Assembly: GCA_963850345.1 (NCBI GenBank)
Contig: CAWKKW010000002.1
Coordinates: 558,001-622,000 of the forward strand
DNA: 64,000 bases
Origin: CAWKKW01 sp963850345
Lineage (GTDB): Bacteria; Acidobacteriota; Terriglobia; Terriglobales; Acidobacteriaceae
Reading direction: 5' to 3'
Part shown: positions 53,987 through 62,299 of the stretch, in pieces
How the letters are laid out: each line of letters opens with the position of its first letter
Position numbering within the stretch: the stretch's first letter is position 1
Notes under the pieces: model-generated
What the model saw: only the letters and a program-made list of their open reading frames with translations
The model's database searches: none
Told to the model about the DNA's origin: nothing
Translations under genes and position numbers: made by a program

Positions 53987-54082
53987 TCAATGCAGTAAGA
54001 CGAGTAAACCGATACCTGCAAGCAGAACGGAGAACGGCACTAGAAAGTGAACGTCGGTTACGATGAGCTTCAATTCCCTCAC
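53987..54082 (-). CDS. Putative 31-residue membrane peptide upstream of the sugar permease
   Basis: A 31-codon frame starting at GTG 54082, with AAGGAAGGGG nine bases upstream. The peptide has a short polar N-terminus (RELKLIVTDVH) and a hydrophobic core (FLVPFSVLLAGIGLLVLL) ending in His. It is on the permease strand, 79 bases before its start, in an otherwise empty divergent region. Composition and ribosome site support it; its size makes it uncertain. It could be a permease-associated peptide or a leader. No family recognised. Confidence 0.5.
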   Translation of the reverse strand: MRELKLIVTDVHFLVPFSVLLAGIGLLVLLH

Positions 54083-54271
54083 AGAGCGATACCCCTTCCT
54101 TCCCTTACCTGCTGCGTCGGGCTAACGCTAAATGTGGTGGTTCCTCGTGTCAATCTGTTGCCTCCGCTTGCGCCATCTTTGTGGGCGCTCCTGCGACTGA
54201 CTTAACCAAGATGGCGTACCGAATATCGTTCCGAGATGCGTGAGATATGCGGGCGCATTTAGAGTGACAGT
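54083..54271. other. Divergent promoter region between sugar permease unit and PfkB kinase
   Basis: About 190 bases between the putative peptide start and the kinase start, probably holding both promoters. No operator palindrome stands out. Confidence 0.4.
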
Positions 54272-55243
54272 ATGACGAGTTTGTCCAAGGTCGACTTGGT
54301 GGCGGTGGGGTTGAACGCCACGGACACTGTGATTCCTATTGAGACCTACCCGGCCCCCGGTTCTAAGGTGGAGTTCAGTACCATGACTGTGCTGCCGGGC
54401 GGTCAAGCTGCTACCACGGCAGTTGCCTGCCAGCAGTGGGGCAAGCAAACGCGGTATATCGGCAGCCTGGGCGACGACGGCGCTGCCACCCTTCACCGCG
54501 CGGCCTTCGAACAGGCTGGAGTAGAGACACAGATTCTCACGGTTCCTGATTGTTCCAGCCGGCAATCGTTGATCCTGGTCGATACTGAAGGCGAGCGAAC
54601 GGTTCTTTGGAAACGCGATGTGCGATTGGACCTCAAGCCGAGCGACTTGCAACGCGAATGGATCGTAAACGCGAGAGCGCTGCACCTGGACGGCTACGAT
54701 ACTGCGGTTGCCACGCTGGCAGCACAATGGGCTCGTGAAGCCGGTGTTCCCGTCATTGCCGATCTGGACGAGATCTATCCGAATGTCGAAGCACTGCTCG
54801 AGAAGATCGACTACCTGATCGTGAGTCGAGATTTTCCCTGCCGTCTGATGGGCGAGCAGGACCTGAAGACAGCGCTGCGTGCCATGCGTGCACGCTACGG
54901 ATGTCGCCTGACTGCGGCGACCCTGGGTCACGAAGGAGTTCTGGCGTGGGATGGCAGCGAATTTCATTATGCTGCTGCCTACCGCGTTCCGGTGGTCGAT
55001 ACCACGGGTGCTGGAGATATCTTCCACGCCGGGTTTATCTATGGCCTGCTGGAGGGTTGGCCGCTCAAGCGGCAGCTTGACTTCGCCTGTGCGGCCGCTG
55101 CCCTGAACTGTATGGCGGTAGGTGCGCGAGGCGGCATTCAACCGCTCGAGGCCATCGAGCACCTGATGGCGACTGGCTCGCGATACGAAGAGCCGGCCCT
55201 CGTTCTTAGCAGGAAACAGGAAAGAACCGCGCCGTCGATTTAG
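54272..55243 (+). CDS. PfkB-family carbohydrate kinase
   Basis: Cytoplasmic sugar kinase of 323 residues. The N-terminal signature is TVLPGGQAATTAVACQQWGK, and the C-terminal signature with the catalytic Asp is PVVDTTGAGDIFHAGFIYG. WKRDVRLDLKPSDL and HLDGYDTAVATLAAQW form the lid and core. Subfamily (ribokinase, 2-keto-3-deoxygluconate kinase or other) cannot be read safely. It is divergent from the permease/FAH/SDR unit. Its TAG overlaps the stop of the convergent PQQ dehydrogenase gene (TTAG, 55240-55243). Confidence 0.9.
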   Translation: MTSLSKVDLVAVGLNATDTVIPIETYPAPGSKVEFSTMTVLPGGQAATTAVACQQWGKQTRYIGSLGDDGAATLHRAAFEQAGVETQILTVPDCSSRQSLILVDTEGERTVLWKRDVRLDLKPSDLQREWIVNARALHLDGYDTAVATLAAQWAREAGVPVIADLDEIYPNVEALLEKIDYLIVSRDFPCRLMGEQDLKTALRAMRARYGCRLTAATLGHEGVLAWDGSEFHYAAAYRVPVVDTTGAGDIFHAGFIYGLLEGWPLKRQLDFACAAAALNCMAVGARGGIQPLEAIEHLMATGSRYEEPALVLSRKQERTAPSI

Positions 55244-56823
55244 CGCCCGGCCACTGCGGCTCTCGCGTGCACTCCTGCAGTTTCAGGAAGAGCCCACGCA
55301 AACAGAACTCCGCCGCTGCCGGTCACGATATATTGGCGGCCATCCAACTCGAAACTAATAGGAGAGCTCTGTGTGGGGTCTCCGGTGCCTGCGTGCCAAA
55401 GCGTCTGGCCGTCGCTGGTGCGAAGGGCGAGAATGCTGCCATAAGCGTCTCCGGTAAACGTCACTCCTGTGTCGGTGGTGAGCACGCCGGCTCCGGCTCC
55501 GCCATTGCCGAGCTCGTGGCTCCAGCGAATTTTACCGGTCTTGTAATCGATGGCCTCAATGACACCTTTGCCCCAAACGCCGTAATCCGCGCCAGCCCAT
55601 CCATAGTTTCCATCGGCGGGTTTCGCGAAATAGATGCTGTAACTGGGATGGGCATCCACAATGAAAAGCCCGGTTTTGGGATCGAAGCTCGGAGAACGAT
55701 AGTTTGTAAGCCCGCCCTCGTCTGGAGCGATCAGGCGTCCGTCCGGAGCTGGTTCCTTTTCTGGATTTGGAATCGGATGGCCCTGCTTGTCTACGCCCAT
55801 GGACCAATTCACCGGACCATAGGGCACCGTCAGCAGGCTCTTGCCATTCGTTCGGTCGAGAACGAAGAAGTAACCGTTGCGTGACGTTTGCATCAGCATT
55901 TTTTTGGATTGGCCATGAAACATGCCGTCCACCAGTACCGGCGTTTCGACAGCGTCCCAATCGTGCGTGTCGTGCGGCGAGACGGAGAAACCCCAGGCGA
56001 GTTTGCCGGTGTCCGGATGAAGCGCGACGATGCTGCAGGTGTAGAGATTGTCGCCCGGACGAGTCGAGCCATTGAGCACAGGAGTTGGATTGCCTGTGCC
56101 CCAATAAAGAAGATCAAGAGCAGGATCAAAGGTCCCCGTCATCCAGGTCATGCCGCCAGTCGTTGAGTTCGGCGTGCCAGCGGGCGGAGTCGCGTCCCAT
56201 TGCCACTGCATGGCGCCTGTAGCCGGGTCGATCGCGCGAAGATATCCGCTGAGGTTATCAAAGTCGCCGGAGACCCCGATGATCACATGCTCCTTCACCA
56301 CCAGCGGGGCCATCGTCGTCCAATAGCCCTTGGAAGAATCGGCAATGACGACGGTCCACCGGACCGCGCCCGTCTTCGCATCGAGTGAGACGAGGTGCCC
56401 ATCAGGACTGGCGAAGAAGAGCCAGCCCTTGTACATCGCGACGCCGCGTTGACCGATGTGGTTTCCCTTGTTCGGCGGATAACTGTAATGCCAGATCATG
56501 TGACCGGATCGCGCATCGAGAGCCCATACATTGTCGGGCATGGTGAAGTACATAACGCCGTCGAGCACTAGCGGTGAAGATTTGATCGATCCGTTCTGGC
56601 CGGTTTGAAAGACCCAGGCGAGGCCCAGCGCTGACACATTCTGGGGCGTGATCTGCGTCAGATGAGTGTGACGCTGCCCGCTGTAATCGCCATGATAGCC
56701 TGGCCAACTGTCGGCCGTTGGATGCAGGAGATTTGCGGAGGTCATGCCCTGGGCGAAGACTATCCCAGGCCAGATCATGGCCGTGCTGAGCGCGAACAAG
56801 AACATGTTCCGAACCAAGTTCAT
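55240..56823 (-). CDS. PQQ-dependent alcohol/aldose dehydrogenase (quinoprotein)
   Basis: Periplasmic quinoprotein of 527 residues with signal peptide (MFLFALSTAMIWPGIVFAQ). The eight-bladed propeller shows tryptophan-docking repeats (LGLAWVFQTGQNGSIKSSPL, VWALDARSGHMIWHYSYP, YLRAIDPATGAMQWQWD), the LLYWGTGNPTPV signature and HDTHDWDAVETPVL, where the catalytic Asp lies. It lacks a fused haem domain; electrons probably go to the three-haem cytochrome encoded 42 bases upstream. Last gene of the minus-strand operon ThuA-MCO-cytochrome-dehydrogenase. PQQ synthesis genes are not in the window. Confidence 0.9.
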   Translation of the reverse strand: MNLVRNMFLFALSTAMIWPGIVFAQGMTSANLLHPTADSWPGYHGDYSGQRHTHLTQITPQNVSALGLAWVFQTGQNGSIKSSPLVLDGVMYFTMPDNVWALDARSGHMIWHYSYPPNKGNHIGQRGVAMYKGWLFFASPDGHLVSLDAKTGAVRWTVVIADSSKGYWTTMAPLVVKEHVIIGVSGDFDNLSGYLRAIDPATGAMQWQWDATPPAGTPNSTTGGMTWMTGTFDPALDLLYWGTGNPTPVLNGSTRPGDNLYTCSIVALHPDTGKLAWGFSVSPHDTHDWDAVETPVLVDGMFHGQSKKMLMQTSRNGYFFVLDRTNGKSLLTVPYGPVNWSMGVDKQGHPIPNPEKEPAPDGRLIAPDEGGLTNYRSPSFDPKTGLFIVDAHPSYSIYFAKPADGNYGWAGADYGVWGKGVIEAIDYKTGKIRWSHELGNGGAGAGVLTTDTGVTFTGDAYGSILALRTSDGQTLWHAGTGDPTQSSPISFELDGRQYIVTGSGGVLFAWALPETAGVHARAAVAGR

Positions 56824-56865
56824 AGAAGATTATTTCCTCTTGCGTTGCGGGGCGACTCAGATTAA

Positions 56866-57972
56866 TTAGCGGAGCGTCTGCAGATACGCCATCAAGTTGT
56901 GAATGTCGGCGTCGGTGTACTTGCCAAAGAGCTCCACGTGCGCATTGACTGGCGACTCAACCACCGACTTCACCTTTGCTCGGGACCAGGAGTGATAGGT
57001 ACCATCCGCGTCGCGCAGGGCGACAGTGAACTCATCGAGATATGCAACAGTGCCCATTACAGACTTTCCGGAGGGTAAGGTCACGGTGACTTTGCTCTTG
57101 GGGTTCTTAGGGTACAGCATCCGTTCTTCCAGTTCCAATCCCTCCAAGCGAGACGCTAGCCCGGAGAGATCGCCGGAAGGAGAATGGCACGAAGCGCACT
57201 CTCCTGGGCCGTTGAAATATTGCTTGCCTGCGGTTACGTTTCCGGTCTGCAGATCTGCCACGTCCACCCCGCGGCGACTTCCCTTGTTCGCCTGCGCGTT
57301 GCTGGCTTGCACATGGATGAAGGAGACGAGGCTCAACATCTCCGGACGTGAGAAGTTGAAGTGGGGCATGTTCTTTTCAGGGCGACCGTTGCGTACCACC
57401 TCGCCGATCTTGTCTCCCTCGACATCCCGGTTTACCAGCTTGGATCGTGTGAGGTCTGGACCGGTTTCTCCTCCGGCCGCATCGCGCCCATGACAGAACG
57501 CGCAGTTCTGTTGAAACAGTGCCGCTCCGGCCTCTGCCTGAGGCGAAAGACTCGCCTCAGCATCGCCGGGCTTTCCGGAGGCGGGCGCGGCCACGGGAGG
57601 CGCCTGACTCATCTCAAGGTAGTGAAGCAGTGCGGTCAAGTCGCTCTCGGGCAGTTTGTCGAATGCGGGCATCCGTCCCTTGCCGTGTCGAACCAGTGAC
57701 GTGATCTGCTGCGACGAGAGATGGCGTCCCACTCCGGCCAAGGGTGGAAAGGCTGGCAGAATGCCTTCCATCTTTTCCCCGTGGCAGATGGCACACTGCT
57801 CTGCATAGACACGCGCTCCGGCTGGATGTTGGGCAGGATCGCTCAGGTCTTTTGCCGAAGCGGCAGGTGGATTTGTGCGGTTTTCTGTCTGGGCTGAACC
57901 GGTCGCCGGTGCACTGACGCCAAGTGTCATTGCCGTGAGCACGGCGAGTGTGAATGCTGTCGAAATCTTCAT
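56866..57972 (-). CDS. Three-haem cytochrome c
   Basis: Periplasmic protein of 368 residues from ATG 57972 (AAAGG just upstream), with signal peptide (FTLAVLTAMTLGVSAPATGSA). Three CxxCH sites are visible: CAICHGEK, CAFCHGRD and CASCHSPS. The first two domains have distal Met regions (GRMPAFDKL, KNMPHFNF). The C-terminal part (TVTLPSGKSVMGTVAYLDEF) is a beta-rich domain common to acidobacterial cytochromes of quinoprotein operons. It should carry electrons from the PQQ enzyme to a terminal oxidase or to the multicopper oxidase. Gaps of 42 and 31 bases to its neighbours. Confidence 0.9.
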   Translation of the reverse strand: MKISTAFTLAVLTAMTLGVSAPATGSAQTENRTNPPAASAKDLSDPAQHPAGARVYAEQCAICHGEKMEGILPAFPPLAGVGRHLSSQQITSLVRHGKGRMPAFDKLPESDLTALLHYLEMSQAPPVAAPASGKPGDAEASLSPQAEAGAALFQQNCAFCHGRDAAGGETGPDLTRSKLVNRDVEGDKIGEVVRNGRPEKNMPHFNFSRPEMLSLVSFIHVQASNAQANKGSRRGVDVADLQTGNVTAGKQYFNGPGECASCHSPSGDLSGLASRLEGLELEERMLYPKNPKSKVTVTLPSGKSVMGTVAYLDEFTVALRDADGTYHSWSRAKVKSVVESPVNAHVELFGKYTDADIHNLMAYLQTLR

Positions 57973-58003
57973 TGAGCCTTTGTGCATGGAGTTGGTCGCG
58001 CTG

Positions 58004-59386
58004 TTACGAGTACTTGATCAGCTGCATGAATCCGTAATCCATGTGGAGCTGCTGGTGACAATGCATCAGCGTGTCGCCGGGGTTATCGGCCGTGAAGTCC
58101 ACAGCGACCGTATCGAGCGGCATCAGGTTGATTACGTCCTTCTTTAGACCGCTGATCTTCTTCTGTCCGATGCTCGTTACCTCGAAGGTGTGACGATGCA
58201 GGTGCATAGGATGCTGGTCTCCGCTGCCGTTGCGAAAGACGAGGCGATAGCGCTTGCCCTCATGAACGATTAAGGGGTCGACCTCTGGCCAGGACTTGTT
58301 GTTGATCGTCCAGGTATCGAACCTGGAGCCGCGTTTGGATCCGATATCCCGGAAGGTGAGGACGAAGGTTTCGTCTGGTTGCGGAGCTTCGACCGCGTTG
58401 GCGAATTGTGTGTAGTCCCACTCCACGGGGCCCGGATCCTGCCAGACCGGCGAGCCCTTGCTATTTGCATACTCCACCACAATTCCGAGACCCATCTCGC
58501 GGGCTTTGGCAAGTGTAGAGCCCAGCACCCAGACTCCGGGAGTTCTCATTTCAACGATCGCGTCGACGCGTTCCGCCACCGCGAGCGAAAGTACGGAGAC
58601 CGGCCTGGGATTGGGCACGGAATTCCCGTCCATGGCAACCACCATAAACGTATGCCCAGGAAGCGCGAGAACTACATTTTCTGTTGCGCTCGCATTCAAA
58701 AGCCGCATCAGTACGCGTTCTCCCTGCTTGACGAGAATGGGCTCGCCTGCTCCGAGCATGTGTCCGTTGATGGTCGCGTATTTGTAACCGACATCGGAAC
58801 CTGTTGTGAGCGGGAGGTTTGAAGACCGTTCTCGCATCGTCTCCACCATAGGAACGAAGGACGGTTCCCAATGGTGAATGGCCAGATGGACCTCCCGGTC
58901 ATAGGGCGCAGGCTCGTCCTTCCCCTCAACGAGAAGGAAGCCAAACTGACCTGTATAGGCTCCGAGACCGAGGTTCTCGTAGGCCGCCGTATGCGTGTGA
59001 TACCAGCGCGTCCCGGAAGGCTTCGGGGTGAATCGGTAGCGCCTGCGTTGGCCCGGAGAAATCATGGGCGAGCCTTCTTCCATCGCGCCGTCATTGAGCG
59101 AGTCGATGGCTAGACCGTGCCAGTGCACGATCTCGGGGTCCGAGGCGGAATTGATAACGTCAATGGTCGCGGGTACGCCCTCGCGCAGGCGCAGAAGGGG
59201 GCCTGGAACCTGCCCGTTATAGGTCAGCGTCTTCACAGAGATGCCGCTTGCGATCTCCACGGTCGAGGGCTCGATGCGAATGCTGTAATCTGGCTCGCCC
59301 TTCAGCCCCGCCTGCTTCAGTTGTCGTTGCAGCGATGCTCCTGCAACCAGTGCGCTCGCCGAAGAGATAAACTGCCTGCGATTCAT
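58004..59386 (-). CDS. Multicopper oxidase, Tat-exported
   Basis: Enzyme of 460 residues starting with a Tat signal (MNRRQFISSASALVAGASLQ). Copper ligands are complete: HWHG, WYHTHTAAYEN, HPMHLHRHTFEV and HCHQQLHMDYGFM (type 1 copper with axial Met). Three cupredoxin domains. It oxidises a phenolic, metal or cytochrome substrate with reduction of oxygen to water. No Met-rich insertion as in CueO. Its operon position next to a cytochrome c and a PQQ dehydrogenase is notable and suggests a short periplasmic electron chain. Confidence 0.93.
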   Translation of the reverse strand: MNRRQFISSASALVAGASLQRQLKQAGLKGEPDYSIRIEPSTVEIASGISVKTLTYNGQVPGPLLRLREGVPATIDVINSASDPEIVHWHGLAIDSLNDGAMEEGSPMISPGQRRRYRFTPKPSGTRWYHTHTAAYENLGLGAYTGQFGFLLVEGKDEPAPYDREVHLAIHHWEPSFVPMVETMRERSSNLPLTTGSDVGYKYATINGHMLGAGEPILVKQGERVLMRLLNASATENVVLALPGHTFMVVAMDGNSVPNPRPVSVLSLAVAERVDAIVEMRTPGVWVLGSTLAKAREMGLGIVVEYANSKGSPVWQDPGPVEWDYTQFANAVEAPQPDETFVLTFRDIGSKRGSRFDTWTINNKSWPEVDPLIVHEGKRYRLVFRNGSGDQHPMHLHRHTFEVTSIGQKKISGLKKDVINLMPLDTVAVDFTADNPGDTLMHCHQQLHMDYGFMQLIKYS

Positions 59387-59496
59387 GACTTCCCTGGCCC
59401 TGTTACTGAGTTCGCTTCAAACCAGCGTTGCTGATTTGGACACATTTGCTCTAATCCCGAGATACAGGCATCAATCTCAGGCCTCGTACATTCTGC

Positions 59497-60390
59497 TCAA
59501 TGATTGTGCGCGCCCGAGAGCTGTGGGTGAGAGACAGGACTGCCGCCGGTCAAACCGAGCGCCCACCGGATCGCCTCAAAGTACATCTTGCGAACGTCGG
59601 GGTCTTGCCACGACTCTTCGGTATGTCCGAGCGTGGAATAAAAGACGCGGCCCTTCCCGTACATCTTGGTCCAGGCGACGGCGAAATCACGATCGCTGCG
59701 GTGAATGCGCGGATTGTTGGAGTAATCGAGCTTGCTCGCATCGAGAGATAGCAGCACGTCGACCTTGGACCGAGACCACTCTTTGGGCTGATAGATCTCG
59801 TCGAACTTCACAAACTGTTTTGGAAGATGACGCACGATCGGCGAGTCAGGCTCTTCATTCACGATCGGAGCGTTGAAGGTCATCCACGGGTGTTGATCGA
59901 ACCAGCCACCGATCATCTCGCCGTATTCGGGCCAGTTGTAATTGGTATCCAGCGCCGCGTGAATACCGACAAACCCTTTGCCGTCGTCGTGAATGAACGA
60001 GAGCATGTCCTGCTTCTGGCTTGCATCCATCGTCAGTTCACCGGTGGTGCTGGAAAAGATGAGGACGTCGAAGTAGCTCAAATTCTTGGCGTTTCTGCCC
60101 AGATCCTTTTTCGTCAGCAGCTCGGTATCGGTCCGCATCTCCGTATCCCAAAGTCCGCTCTCCTGTCCCATCTGGTAGACGGCGGCCATGGCGTCTGAGA
60201 TGGAGTCATGTTCGAAGCCTTTGGTCTCGCCGATGACCAGCACGTGCTTTAGGTGGATCTGCTTGGCATGCGGTGCGGGCGGCACCATAGATTCGGCGGC
60301 CTCTCGATCCTGTGCAAAATTGAGCGGAGAAAAAGCGCCCAGCCCGACAAGTAAGAGGGAGACGGTGAGACCGATTCGATACTTACGCAA
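59497..60390 (-). CDS. Secreted ThuA-domain protein
   Basis: Protein of 297 residues. TTG 60390 is chosen because AAGGAGG lies four bases upstream, the best ribosome site in the neighbourhood; it directly opens a signal peptide (IGLTVSLLLVGLGAFSPLNF). The ThuA (glutamine-amidotransferase-like) fold shows HVLVIGETKGFEHDSISDAM, YFDVLIFSSTTGEL, GKGFVGIHAALDTNYNWPEY and GKGRVFYSTLGHTEESWQDP. ThuA proteins are linked to trehalose, maltitol or glucoside oxidation. It is the first gene of the operon with multicopper oxidase, cytochrome c and PQQ dehydrogenase, so a sugar or sugar alcohol is a plausible substrate. Confidence 0.87.
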   Translation of the reverse strand: MRKYRIGLTVSLLLVGLGAFSPLNFAQDREAAESMVPPAPHAKQIHLKHVLVIGETKGFEHDSISDAMAAVYQMGQESGLWDTEMRTDTELLTKKDLGRNAKNLSYFDVLIFSSTTGELTMDASQKQDMLSFIHDDGKGFVGIHAALDTNYNWPEYGEMIGGWFDQHPWMTFNAPIVNEEPDSPIVRHLPKQFVKFDEIYQPKEWSRSKVDVLLSLDASKLDYSNNPRIHRSDRDFAVAWTKMYGKGRVFYSTLGHTEESWQDPDVRKMYFEAIRWALGLTGGSPVSHPQLSGAHNH

Positions 60391-60643
60391 TTGCCCTCCT
60401 TTGTAGCTCGTACTCATGTGCCGCTTTGCAATCTGCCTCTGACTGCGTGCCCTGCTAGGTACCGGGCCTGTCTCCGCGGCAGGCAACAGAAGTTTTGACG
60501 CATTCAGCCGAGGCAAAACCGTGTCGTTTTGCAGTGTAGGGGGAAACAGTTTCAAAGCGCAACCGGGGACGATCCGGGCGCGCACTCCAGAAGACTTTCG
60601 AAGCATCCTACAAGCGGGAAATGGGTCTCGCTGGGTAAACGCA

Positions 60644-62284
60644 ATGGAGCGTCCGGGCAATCTACTTCGATGGCTATTTGACTCTCGTCATGGTCTGTCT
60701 GACAGGCTGATCCCGCGTTGGATATTTTTGCGACTCCTCGGGCTGATCTATTTCTCGGCGTTCTACTCCCTGCTGTTCCAGATCAATGGCCTTATCGGCC
60801 CACAAGGCATCTTGCCCGCGCAGCACTACTTGGCAGCGGTGGCTCACTCGGTGCCAGGAATCCGCTTCTGGTACGCGCCATCGCTGTTCTGGCTGTCGAG
60901 CAGTTCGCACACCCTGATAACAGTGATGTGGATTGGCCTGTTGGCGTCGATCGCTGCGATATTTGACCTCTGGCCTCGTCTCAGTTTGTTCCTCTGCTTC
61001 GTCTGCTTCCTCTCGTTCGTCGGCGCTTCCGGAGAGTTCTCCAGCTACCAGTCGGACGGCATGCTGCTCGAAGCCGGCTTTGTAAGCCTCTTCTTTGCGC
61101 CGTCCGGCCTGCTGCCCGGACTGGGTGCGGACCACCCACCTTCGCGGGCGAGTCTGTTTTTGCTGCAGTGGGAGTGGTTTCGCATCTACTTCGAATCCGG
61201 ACTGGTGAAGTTGCTCAGCGGCGATCCGCAGTGGCGAGGTCTCACCGCGATGGACGAGTACTACCAGAACGGCCCTCTGCCTACGTGGATCGGCTGGTAC
61301 GTCGAGCACCTGCCTCATGGATTCCATGTGGCCACCGCCGCGGGCACGCTGATCATGGAACTTGTCGTGGTGTTCTTGCTGTTTCTGCCACGACGCTTCC
61401 GGCTGATCTGCTTTTTCATCGTCACTCCCTGGGAGATCGGCGTCATTCTCACCGCGAATTACACCTTCTTAAACTATCTGGTGCTCTCGCTCGGATTTCT
61501 ACTGCTGGACGATAAATTCCTGCTGAGGTGGGTGCCTCGGCAGTGGCGTCCGCCTGCAGTGGAGAGGGTCTCGGACCCAGAGGCGGAAGCCCTGCCCGCG
61601 TTTGCGGGGTCCAGCCGGTATGACGAAGATCGGAGTTCTAAACTGAGTTATGTTCTAGGGGCTCAGACCCGTGTAGCCCGCCTGGCAATCTCCGCGATTA
61701 TGCTTACCTGGATCGCCTACGATACGACCGCAGAGATGATTGGCATGCCGTTTCACAAAGTTCCGCTGCCCTCGGCTCCTATTACCGCACTCGAACCATT
61801 TCGAATCGCCAATCAGTACGGCTTGTTTGCAGTGATGACGCGAGGGCGCTTTGAGATCGAGTTTCAGGGCTCGAACGATGGCATTCACTGGATCGCGTAT
61901 CCTTTCCGGTACAAGCCGCAGGCACTCAATGAACGTCCTCGGGTCTATGCTCCGTATCAGCCTCGGTTTGACTGGAACCTATGGTTTGCCTCGCTGAGCG
62001 ATTGGCAGCAGAACAACATAGTTCCCCTGACCGAAGAGCGCCTACTCACCAACGACGCGGACGTTCTCGGTCTATTCCGCAGCAACCCTTTCGAGCAGGC
62101 GCCTCCTCGATATGTCAAAGCAGTCTTATGGCAGTATTGGTTTACCACAGCGCAAGAGAAGCACGGCACCGGCAACTGGTGGCGTAGGGAGCTAATGGGG
62201 CTATATGCTCCTGAGGTCATGCGAAATGCGGCAGGCGAAGTCACGGTCGTCGAGTGGCCGGGCGATCTGCCCCCACACAGCTGA
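60644..62284 (+). CDS. Lipase-maturation-factor (LMF) family membrane protein
   Basis: Protein of 546 residues from ATG 60644 with about eight membrane helices (IFLRLLGLIYFSAFYSLLF, HTLITVMWIGLLASIAAIF, VATAAGTLIMELVVVFLLF). Family features are YQSDGMLLEAGFVSLFFAP, LQWEWFRIYFESGLVKLLSG and a C-terminal soluble domain with GRFEIEFQGSNDGIHWIAYP and YQPRFDWNLWFASL. In animals LMF1 helps lipases fold; bacterial members are uncharacterised. A longer upstream frame from 60521 overlaps the divergent gene's leader and is not used. The next gene follows after 15 bases. Confidence 0.87.
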   Translation: MERPGNLLRWLFDSRHGLSDRLIPRWIFLRLLGLIYFSAFYSLLFQINGLIGPQGILPAQHYLAAVAHSVPGIRFWYAPSLFWLSSSSHTLITVMWIGLLASIAAIFDLWPRLSLFLCFVCFLSFVGASGEFSSYQSDGMLLEAGFVSLFFAPSGLLPGLGADHPPSRASLFLLQWEWFRIYFESGLVKLLSGDPQWRGLTAMDEYYQNGPLPTWIGWYVEHLPHGFHVATAAGTLIMELVVVFLLFLPRRFRLICFFIVTPWEIGVILTANYTFLNYLVLSLGFLLLDDKFLLRWVPRQWRPPAVERVSDPEAEALPAFAGSSRYDEDRSSKLSYVLGAQTRVARLAISAIMLTWIAYDTTAEMIGMPFHKVPLPSAPITALEPFRIANQYGLFAVMTRGRFEIEFQGSNDGIHWIAYPFRYKPQALNERPRVYAPYQPRFDWNLWFASLSDWQQNNIVPLTEERLLTNDADVLGLFRSNPFEQAPPRYVKAVLWQYWFTTAQEKHGTGNWWRRELMGLYAPEVMRNAAGEVTVVEWPGDLPPHS

Positions 62285-62299
62285 TCTGCCAAGGATGAG

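Noticed and set aside
54128..55162. 344-residue frame antisense to the PfkB kinase
   Set aside because: Long only because of GC-rich codon structure; the plus strand has both PfkB signatures.
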